Of a stretch of 8,938 nt of DNA, positions 1 to 8,400 are shown one piece after another (the first letter of the stretch is position 1; each line of letters begins with the position of its first letter). The DNA lies in assembly GCA_003641425.1 (NCBI GenBank), contig QNAH01000094.1:1-8938 (forward strand), given 5' to 3'. The translations under genes and the position numbers were made by a program. The notes beneath the pieces are model-generated. The model ran no database searches. It was not told the DNA's origin and saw only the letters and a list, made by a program, of their open reading frames with translations. Origin of the DNA: Candidatus Zixiibacteriota bacterium. Lineage in GTDB: Bacteria > Zixibacteria > MSB-5A5 > GN15 > PGXB01.

Positions 1-606
1 AACCAGACTGCGAGGAAACTGTTCCTGGAGACATTCGATAAGGTCCGTGATAATTTCAAGCAGGTATTCGAAGAACTCTTCACCGGCGGCGAGGCCGATA
101 TCAGAATGGTCAACGAAGATGATCCTTTAGAATCACCGATCGAGATCATCGCCCGCCCGCGAGGTAAGAAACTGCTTTCGATTGCCCAGATGTCCGGGGG
201 CGAGCGCGCCCTGACAGCGATCTCACTGCTCTTTGCCATCTACCTCGCAAAACCATCACCGTTCTGTATTCTGGATGAAATCGATGCTCCGCTGGACGAT
301 GCCAATATTCATCGTTTCCTGCGGATCATTAAAACCTTCTCAGAACAGACCCAGTTTATTATCATCACTCACAATAAGATCACCATGGAGGCGGCCGATA
401 TCCTATATGGCATCACCATGGAACATCCCGGCGTCTCGAAAGTGGTATCGGTCCGGTTCAACGAAGACGAAGACAGTGAAGATCTTATCGATACAACCAT
501 CGGCGACGGCATGAGGGAGGTCAAAAACGATCTTCCCGAGGCCATTATAAACAGGATTACACCACAGGTGAATATCAAGCCGGTTGAAAACCCGGACGGC
601 GAATAG
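1..606 (+). CDS. smc: Chromosome partition protein SMC, C-terminal fragment
   Basis: This is the last 201 residues of an SMC ATPase, open at the left edge of the window, so the N-terminal Walker A half, coiled coils and hinge are missing. SMC dimers use ATP-driven head engagement to compact and segregate the chromosome. The C-terminal head motifs are all present: the conserved entry region with FEELFTGGEAD, the ABC signature MSGGERAL (nt 190-213; Met replaces the commoner Leu), Walker B PFCILDEIDAPLDD (from nt 259, catalytic Glu at 277-279) and the H-loop histidine in ITHNK (nt 370-372). The YGITMEHPGVSKVVSV stretch is typical of bacterial SMC C-termini. The head therefore looks functional. 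The frame ends at TAG 604-606, followed 16 bases later by ftsY, an arrangement seen in many bacteria. Identification is secure; the coding sequence simply continues to the left. Confidence 0.97.
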   Translation, partial: NQTARKLFLETFDKVRDNFKQVFEELFTGGEADIRMVNEDDPLESPIEIIARPRGKKLLSIAQMSGGERALTAISLLFAIYLAKPSPFCILDEIDAPLDDANIHRFLRIIKTFSEQTQFIIITHNKITMEAADILYGITMEHPGVSKVVSVRFNEDEDSEDLIDTTIGDGMREVKNDLPEAIINRITPQVNIKPVENPDGE

Positions 607-622
607 ACACGTAGAACCAACT

Positions 623-1540
623 ATGATATCTAAATTAAAAAAACTAAAACAGTCTCTGTCGAAAACCAGGGACAATATCTTCGGAAAAATCGGTCGGATA
701 GTAACCGGCCGCAAAATAGACGATGATCTGCTCGATGAAATCGAGGAGATTTTGCTTAAATCAGACATTGGAGTCGGGGCCACCGATAAAATAATCGAAA
801 ATCTGCGTGAAGAGGCTCGGGCCGAAAAGGTGGTCGATTCCGAAGAGGTTTTCAGCCTTCTTAAAAAAGAAATGGCCGAAATCCTTGAGAAAAATAAAAA
901 AAAATCCCTGATTGAAAACGGCTTCAAACCGGCGGTCTGGCTTATTACCGGTGTTAACGGTACCGGTAAGACCACAACGGTAGGCAAACTGGCCCGCTAT
1001 TTCAAAGCCAACGGCAAGAGTGTCATGATCGCCGCCTGCGATACTTTCCGCGCGGCCGCAGTCGAACAGCTCGGTATCTGGGCCGACCGATCCGGGGTCG
1101 ATTTTATCAAGGCGCACACCGGAGCCGATCCGGCGGCGGTCGCCTTCGATGCGGCCACCGCGGCCAAAACACGCGGTGTCGATTTTCTTATTATCGATAC
1201 CGCCGGGCGCCTGCACACCAAGGCCAACCTGATGGAAGAACTTAAAAAGATCAGGCGCGTGACCGAAAAGGTCATCCCGTCCGAGCATATATTTTCCAAA
1301 TTGATTATCGACGGAACCACCGGGCAGAATGCCGTCTCGCAGGTGAAGGTCTTTGCCAGTGCCGTCGGTTGCGACGGTCTGATTGTCACCAAACTCGATG
1401 GCACCGCCAAAGGCGGTATCATGGTGGCTATCGCCGAGGAGCTTTCGGTTCCGGTCGATTTTATCGGTATCGGGGAAAGCATCGAGGACCTTCAGCCGTT
1501 CGATGCCGATGAATATGTGGAGGCGCTTTTTGAAAGCTGA
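623..1540 (+). CDS. ftsY: Signal recognition particle receptor FtsY
   Basis: This 305-residue SRP GTPase is the membrane-associated receptor that docks ribosome-SRP complexes and hands nascent membrane proteins to the Sec translocon. A short basic N-terminal helix (about residues 1-30) and an N domain (about 31-100) precede the G domain. GTPase motifs are intact: P-loop GVNGTGKTTT (110-119), DTFRAAA (140-146), DTAGR (192-196), TKLDG (256-260) and the closing GIGESIEDLQPFD segment (282-293), which is typical of FtsY rather than Ffh. There is no methionine-rich M domain and no long acidic A domain, so it is the compact form common outside enterobacteria. I chose ATG 623. An in-frame TTG at 584 would add 13 residues overlapping smc, with no family-like sequence. 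No strong Shine-Dalgarno precedes 623, so expression probably depends on the smc message. Confidence 0.96.
   Translation: MISKLKKLKQSLSKTRDNIFGKIGRIVTGRKIDDDLLDEIEEILLKSDIGVGATDKIIENLREEARAEKVVDSEEVFSLLKKEMAEILEKNKKKSLIENGFKPAVWLITGVNGTGKTTTVGKLARYFKANGKSVMIAACDTFRAAAVEQLGIWADRSGVDFIKAHTGADPAAVAFDAATAAKTRGVDFLIIDTAGRLHTKANLMEELKKIRRVTEKVIPSEHIFSKLIIDGTTGQNAVSQVKVFASAVGCDGLIVTKLDGTAKGGIMVAIAEELSVPVDFIGIGESIEDLQPFDADEYVEALFES
1519..1523 (+). promoter_or_regulatory. Ribosome-binding site deciding the TTG start of the YjbQ gene
   Basis: GGAGG lies inside the last codons of ftsY, with a 6-base spacer before TTG 1530. It is the only strong Shine-Dalgarno sequence I see in the four-gene cluster. 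It argues for the TTG start over the upstream in-frame ATG at 1515, where the GGAGG would lie inside the coding sequence and no ribosome-binding site precedes the ATG. Confidence 0.7.
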
Positions 1541-1931
1541 GCAAATACAGGTTAAGACTCATCAGCGAGAAGAATTGATCGATATCACCCGCGAGGTTCA
1601 GAATTTTGTGGCCAAATCAGGGGTCGATGAGGGCATTCTATACCTCTTTGTACCTCACACCACCGGGGCCGTAACGATCAACGAAAATGCCGATCCCGAC
1701 GTCAAACGTGATATATTGTATAAACTCAATAAGGAGATCCCCCAAAATGACGGCTACCATCACGGTGAGGGGAACTCCGATGCGCACGTAAAATCGTCGC
1801 TGGTCGGCCCTTCCCTGCAGATCATCATCACCGGTGGTCAACCTCTTTTGGGGACATGGCAGGGCGTTTACTTCTGTGAGTTTGACGGACCCCGCAGCCG
1901 CAAGCTGTATCTGAAAGCTGTCGCAGGCTGA
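1530..1931 (+). CDS. YjbQ/UPF0047 family protein
   Basis: This is a 133-residue single-domain protein of the YjbQ (UPF0047, PF01894) family, close to the family's usual length of about 130-140. Hallmark segments are present: LFVPHTTGAVTINENADPD (39-57) with the conserved His, HGEGNSDAHVKSSL (78-91) with the clustered His/Glu/Asp residues presumed to form the active or metal site, and LGTWQGVYFCEFDGPR (107-122). The physiological role is poorly settled; thiamine-phosphate synthase activity has been reported for the E. coli homologue, and I would not transfer it with confidence. The start is assigned to TTG 1530 because of the GGAGG at 1519-1523 and because the product then begins like other family members. 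ATG 1515 would add five residues (MWRRF). The gene overlaps ftsY by 11 bases and shares one base with rlmH, so it is embedded in the operon. Confidence 0.92.
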   Translation: MKAEQIQVKTHQREELIDITREVQNFVAKSGVDEGILYLFVPHTTGAVTINENADPDVKRDILYKLNKEIPQNDGYHHGEGNSDAHVKSSLVGPSLQIIITGGQPLLGTWQGVYFCEFDGPRSRKLYLKAVAG

Positions 1932-2401
1932 TGTTTCGTATTAATATAATAACTCTCGGGACAAACAAAAATGCCTGGGTTGATGATGCCGTGGCGCATT
2001 ATTTGAAACTCTTGAAAAAGTACGCGTCCGTTCGCATCGACTATATCCCGGATATCAAAAAATCAAAAAATCTCAGCAAAAACGAACTGACCGATCAGGA
2101 AGAAAAACTGATAGAGAAATATCTTAAATCGAATTACAGAATTGCCCTCTCTGATAAGGGAAAAAAATACAGATCCGAGCAATTCGCTCGATTTTTATCC
2201 GATATCATGCAGAAGTCACAAGGATCGGTTGACTTTGTTATCGGCGGAGTCTATGGCCTCAGTAAAGATTTTTTGACCGACAGCCGGTCCATCCTTTCCC
2301 TCTCCCCCATGACTATGTCGCATCAATTGATCCGTCCTGTCCTGCTGGAGCAGTTATATCGCGGCTTTTCGATATTATCAGGGACAAAATATCATAAATA
2401 A
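1931..2401 (+). CDS. rlmH: 23S rRNA (pseudouridine1915-N3)-methyltransferase RlmH
   Basis: This 156-residue SPOUT-class methyltransferase is known in E. coli to methylate N3 of pseudouridine 1915 in helix 69 of 23S rRNA, using S-adenosylmethionine and acting on assembled 70S ribosomes. Visible family features are the N-terminal strand followed by WVDDAVAHYLK (16-26), the cofactor-loop motif IGGVYGLS (104-111; many relatives have IGGxxG), the SPMTMSHQLIRPVLLEQLYR stretch (125-144) of the trefoil knot, and the terminal YHK (154-156), where the family ends in a conserved Tyr-His-Arg/Lys. Length matches the usual 155-160. The ATG overlaps the preceding TGA by one base (TGATG) and only a weak AGG lies upstream, so translation by reinitiation after the YjbQ gene is likely. 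The stop codon sits within the U-tract region of the opposing terminator. Confidence 0.96.
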   Translation: MFRINIITLGTNKNAWVDDAVAHYLKLLKKYASVRIDYIPDIKKSKNLSKNELTDQEEKLIEKYLKSNYRIALSDKGKKYRSEQFARFLSDIMQKSQGSVDFVIGGVYGLSKDFLTDSRSILSLSPMTMSHQLIRPVLLEQLYRGFSILSGTKYHK

Positions 2402-2431
2402 AAGAAGAGCCGGCCGAAAATCGACCGACTC
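2396..2431 (-). terminator. Rho-independent terminator of the giant minus-strand gene
   Basis: Read on the minus strand, positions 2431-2421 and 2417-2407 form an uninterrupted 11-bp stem around a UUU loop (2420-2418). The stem is GC-rich with two G-U wobbles. It is followed by UUCUUUUAUUUA (2406-2395). The hairpin begins 35 bases after the giant gene's stop at 2467. On the plus strand the two wobble positions become C-A mismatches and the downstream sequence (ACCTTTGAAGG) has no U-tract, so it should terminate only the minus-strand transcript. The U-tract template overlaps the rlmH stop codon. Confidence 0.8.
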
Positions 2432-2466
2432 ACCTTTGAAGGAAATGCAATTTGCAATAGCCGAAT

Positions 2467-5400
2467 TTATTTAAGCAACGTCATTTTCTTTTTAGCCGTG
2501 AACTCACCGGCTTGCACCTTGTAGAAATATATCCCGGATGCGACCATCTGTCCGTCATCACTGAGACCATCCCATGTGACAGTCATAACACCCGGATTGG
2601 CCTCGCCGCCAAACTGTCTGACACACTGTCCGTTGATATTATAAATGTGCATCTCCCATTTACAGGCGACCGGGATCGACAGATCGACCGAGGTGACCGG
2701 ATTAAATGGATTCGGGTAGTTCTGGCTGACCGAGAATTCCTCCGGGAGCAGGCTGGTTGTCAGATTGGTCCGGATGACATCGCCATGATAACTGGCCAAT
2801 GACGTCTCGACCAGACTGATATGTCCGTTGCCGGTATAATCGATATTCAGCAATTCGCCTTCACCGGCATCGATAGCCCGGCCGTGTTCATAACTGTATA
2901 TTAAGACCCGGATCTCACGATCGGTGATATTATAGGCCATATCCATACCCCGGGCCATTTCGCCCAGAACCGGCATTTGAGGCCTGATACCGTCATATTC
3001 AAAGACCAGCAGAGCCGCACCGACAGCGCAGTCGCTTCCGGCGGTGACCGAGAGATTATTATTTTTCACGCTCGCTGTCAGATCGACATTGAGCATATTC
3101 GGGGAGATTTTCGGTATCGCCTCGGCATCGCCGACAATAACCCGGACCAGATACACAAGGTCGGCCACCGTCAGTGTGAATCCATCGGCATTGATGTCGG
3201 TGGCGGCTGTCTGACCGTCAACATTGGTCTGGAAAGCCGAGATACCGTAGATAAAGTAGTTGGTAAATACTACCGCATCCGAAATTTCATACGGGACACC
3301 ATTCAGGTTGACATCGCCGCGGTCGTCGATATCTTCGGGTCTCTTGGCGCGTATTCCTCCGTTATGGAAATATACGCATCTTTCCGGAGTTGTTTTGTCG
3401 CCCTCCAGACAGCTGTCGACCGCACCGAGACCAAGCGGACGCGATGCCTCGGGATAATTGGCATCGTCGAACTCATCCCAGATCAATTCGTCTTCGCTGC
3501 TGTATATTCTGGCGTCGATAAACAGCTCGGTACCATCGGGATCAGCAAAGGAGTTGTCTCCGCAATCAATCCAGTAGAAGCTTAATGGCAGGAATTGACC
3601 GCCAAGATTCTGATCATTGGTTATTTTCATTCCCAGGCGCGCCAGGATTCCGCTGGGCTGCAACTCTTCGACAGGCGGATGTCCTGCGCCATCATTCTCA
3701 TCCGCAATACCGACCAGTCTCAGCAGGCCCGACGGACAGCCGGCGCCGCAGTTGTTGTTATCTATTATGCGATAAGTGAAATACTCCCAGCCTGAAATAT
3801 CATCGCCTTGCAAAGCATAGCCGAATGTCAGCGCCGAGATATCGTAACCGATCAGCAGGTCGAATCCACCGATCTGTTCATTGGTCTCGATCATAATCCT
3901 GACAGGTGCCGTGTAACCGACCACATAGCTCGAGTCGGTCTCGATTGAGACATCGACACAGACCGAGCAGGACGGTGACGGAAATACCGTGACAAGAAAA
4001 GCCTGAGAATCGGCCGAACAGCCGTCGGTCACTTCGAAACAGAACTCATAGGTTGAATCTATATTCGGAGGATTAAAACAGACCGCCCCGCTGTCCTCTC
4101 CGGCCAGGGTAAATTCACCCGGACCGCAGAGCTGAGTAATTGTCAGGGTGTCACCCTCATTATCCTCTGCAAAAATACCATCGATACAGAGCGGATCGGT
4201 TTCATCGTCGCACCATGGAATTATCAAGTCTTCGGGAACAGCCAGGACAGGAGCTTCATTGGCAATAATGTTGATATCCATAATGCAGGTATCGGCGCCG
4301 CAGAGCGATGAGGCAATAATTGTCGTTGTATGAAGACCGGCCTCTCTTATCGGAATACAGACCATACCGCCGCTGTAATTGCCTTCAGGCATCACCGTGA
4401 CTTCCACTTCGGCCCCGACCACTTGGACCGGGAAACAGATCTCGGAGAATTCGGACAGGCAGACCAGCGTATCGATATCGCCGGGACAGGTAATCTCGGG
4501 AATATGATAAATGTTCACATCGGCCTCGACCACACAGGTATCGACACTGCAGGGTGAGCCGGCTATTATAGTGACTTCATAGTGACCGGAGGTATCCGCA
4601 AAGAACTTCAGTGTCTGACTCTGGAAATCATAAATTCCGGCCGGTTTAATATTAATCGAAGCTGATGACGGTGAAATCGGCACCAGGATCGAGACCGTAT
4701 CCGGCGTGCAAAGCGTCGCCGATGTCGGCAGGCTCGGACAGCCGATCGAAACATATTCATCAAAGGCAACATTGATCGGGACAACACATGTATCGTCAGC
4801 ACAGATTTCCGATGCAATAACGGTGATATTATATAATCCGGCGGTGTCCGCAAAGAAACAGAGATTACCGTCTGCATAGGTTCCGAAGGAAACACTTATC
4901 TCGGCCGTTGCCGGAGTTATCATCATAGGGACACAGATTTCACCAGGATCGCACAGCCTTTCAAAGAAAGGTTCCGTCGGACATTCGATCTTGGCTCTTG
5001 GACCGGTGGTTACCGTGATACAGAACACATCCGAATCAGTGGCACCGCATTCATCATAAGCTGTTACGGTCATGCAGTACTCACCCACATCGGGCGGTGT
5101 GAAGCAGACCGAACCGGTAAGTTCGCTGTACAATCCATAAGGCGTTACCACCACCGAATCAATCGTATTGTCGGGATCGAAAACACTAACCGGGCGGCAT
5201 ATTTCGACAAAATCACACTGGAAATATGTGGTATCGTTACCGGCATCGACAACCGGCGCATCGTTGAAATCGACATCGACACTTACCGTGCAGGTGTCGG
5301 CGCCGCAATCCGTCACGGCGATAATGGTAATCGCATACTGACCGGCGGTATCGGCGGTGAAACAAACCGATCCGTCGGCATAAGTTCCGATCGGCGAGAC

Positions 5401-8400
5401 TGCCACCTGGGCGTAATCCGGGGTGACTCCCACCGGCAGACAGATCTCGGCGACATCACAGAGAAACACCAACGTGTCGGCGGGGCATTCGATCCGCGCT
5501 TCGACACCGACTTCGACATTGAAAGCCAGCGTGCACTGATCGCCTCCGCAAACCGTCTCGGCCGAAACGTCGATTATATACGTCCCGGCGGTGTCGGCCT
5601 GGAAGCAAAGATTGCCGTTCTCGTAATAACCGTACGACGCGGTGACAACAGCTTCCTCAGGCGAAATACCCAGCTCGTAACAGACCAGTTCCGGTCTGCA
5701 GAGATACAGATCGATCGGCTCGATAGGACAGTCTATCTGGGCCGCGACTGTCGTTTCGACAGTAACCAGAGTCGTGCTTTCGCCGATCCGGCCACAACCA
5801 TCCGTGGCTGTAATCCTCACTTCGTAAGAGCCGGCTTCGGTCGGGGTGAAACATACCTTGCCCGAAGCGGCATCGTACATACCATGATTGGTTTCAATAA
5901 TATCTATATTATCGTCGGCGTCGCTGATATCGACATCGACACATATTTCCGCAAAATCACACTGGAAAACCGACGTATCCGGTCCGGACACGACCACCGG
6001 CGCGGAGTTAATTGTAATATCCGCATAGATGGTATCGGCACTGTATGCCCCGCAGGAATCGACAGCAGTGATTATGATCTCACGGATTCCCGATACCGAA
6101 GTCGAGAAGCAGGCGTAACCCTGGTAATAACCGGCGCCCTGCGCATAGACGACATCGAGATTTCCGTCGGGATCATCGATCGATACCGGGATACAAAGCG
6201 TGACACGCCCGCATGAGAATACACTGGTATCGGCCGCCGCGACGGTCGGGGGCCTGTTCCCCGCCACATTGACCAGCGTCGTATCGGCATCCATGAATCC
6301 GCAAGAATCGATCGCCGCAATAATGATCTGATAAATACCGACATCATTCGGTGTGAAACAGACATTACCTGATGCCGGATCATAGGTGCCCGACGGCAGC
6401 ACCGTCACATTTGCAATATTATTGTCGGTATCGTATATTTCCGCCGGGAAGCATACTTCACTTATCTCGCAGTTGAAGGCATCATAGCTTTCCGGAGCAT
6501 CAACAGACGGCCCGCTGTTGAAATTTACCGTTACAACTGTGGAATCGAGGTCGTACGCGCCGCAGGCATCGACCGCGCGAACCTTTATGACATTATCACC
6601 GCTTGTATTCGGTGTGAAACAGACATTGCCGGTAAAAGCATCATACACCGCGCCCGGTGAAACTTCCACATCGACAATGTTGTCATCGGCATCGGTAATA
6701 CCGACCGATATACAGATCTCCTCCGGTCCGCAAAGCGAAACAGCCGTATCGGGCCGCATAATGACCAGAGGCTCGGAATTCATGGTAACATCGACCAGGA
6801 ACATACAACTGTCGATAGCACAGTCGGTCTCGGCGACAATTTTGATGTCCTTTTCGATCGAGCAGTTAGTATAGAAACAGAGTGACTGCTTGTCGGAATC
6901 ATACCAAACCGATGGCGGTGAAATCGTCAGCCTGGCGCCCTCAGGTACGCCGCCGATCGGGATACAAAGTGTATCGGGGGCACAGATGAAAATCGATGTG
7001 TCAACAGGACATTCAAGAGCCGGCGACTCACCCAATATTACGGTAACGAGTGTGGTATCACTGTCGGTCGCACCGCAGACATCCATGGCAGTCGTTATAA
7101 CTTCAAATGTCCCCTCTTCGTAAATACCGAAACACACCTCTCCGTTGGCGTAGGTTCCGATATTGCTCGTAATCGTCTCAATATTATCATCGACATCCGA
7201 CACCTCGACCGGAATGCAAATATCCGACCAGTCGCAGGTGAGAACTGTTGTATCCGGTCCTGACACGACAACAGGTGGTGAATTCAGATCGATTGTGAAA
7301 CAGATCTCGGCGGTATCGGCGCCGCAGTAATCGGAAGCTTCGACCTCGAAGCAGTATTTCCCCGCGCTGTCGGGCGAGAAGGTAATCAAGCCGCCGGCAG
7401 GATCGATATTGCCGAATCCCGACAGCAGTTTATATGTAATTTTATCACTTTCATAATCGGTAGCAACCACCTGGTAAATGTACATTTCGGCCAGGTAACA
7501 GTCGAAGAAAGTCGTGTCACCGCTGACTATCTCAGGACTCTGATTGAATGCAACATCGACCGTGAAACTGCACGAGTCAACCCCGCATTCCGATTCGGCC
7601 TTGACCATGATCTCATAGGTCCCGGACTGCTCAGCATCGAAACAGATATTCCCATCGACATAATTACCGGATGGGCTTACCGTTACAACGGCATTGGCCG
7701 GAGTAACCGTCACCGGCAAACAGATCGTTTCCGGCCCGCAGATGGTCATTGAAGTGTCATTCGGGCAGATGACATCGGCGACATCACCCATGATGACATT
7801 GAATGTAATCTGACAGGTATCCGAGCCGCATTGGGCATCGGCAATAATTTCTATTATATAAGTACCCGCGGTGTCGACAAAGAAACATAACTGGCCATTC
7901 GCATAAGTGCCGTATGAAGTTAACGCGGACTCGGCATTGATATCGAGCGGGAAACAATATTCCTGCGGCTCGCACAGGAAGATATCGATCGGCTCTATCG
8001 GGCAGATTATTTCCGCGCTTTCACCAAGGGTGATATTAATCATGGTTGTATCGGAATCATATAGGCCGCAGGAGTCGGTCGCGGTCGTTACAATATAATA
8101 AGTGCCTTCGGCATCGGGCATGAAACATACCCGGCCTGTCCCGGGATTGTATTCTCCCGGACCGCTTATAATAGACTCAATATTTTCTTCGCTGTCGGAT
8201 ATATCGACATCGATACATATCTCGGCAAGATCACACATAAAGGTGTCGATATCCGGTGCCGAGATAACCATCGGCGCCGTATTCATGATAACATCAACCA
8301 CTGTCGTATCCGCCGCGACGGCGCCGCAGGCATCGGTGACTGTAATGATGAATTCATAACTGCCGCTGGCCTCCGGTGTGAAACAGACATAACCGTGGGA

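Noticed and set aside
584..622. Upstream TTG start for ftsY overlapping smc
   Set aside because: The added 13 residues do not resemble FtsY N-termini and no Shine-Dalgarno precedes the TTG; ATG 623 begins the typical basic helix.
403..987. Open frame of 194 codons on the minus strand spanning the end of smc and the start of ftsY
   Set aside because: It lies opposite two highly conserved genes, its product is low-complexity and Ser/Arg-rich, and it shows no recognisable domain; it is a codon-bias shadow.
2446..2456. Near-palindrome TGCAATTTGCA in the intergenic gap, considered as an operator or second terminator
   Set aside because: Arms are only 5 bases with a one-base centre, so no RNA hairpin can form and there is no U-tract; with no promoter nearby, an operator reading is unsupported.
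2977..3585. Open frame of 202 codons on the plus strand inside the giant gene
   Set aside because: It is antisense to the cohesin-like/dockerin-like region, whose reading frame is clearly the real one; there is no ribosome-binding site or domain, and similar antisense frames recur along the array because of its Asp/Thr codon bias.
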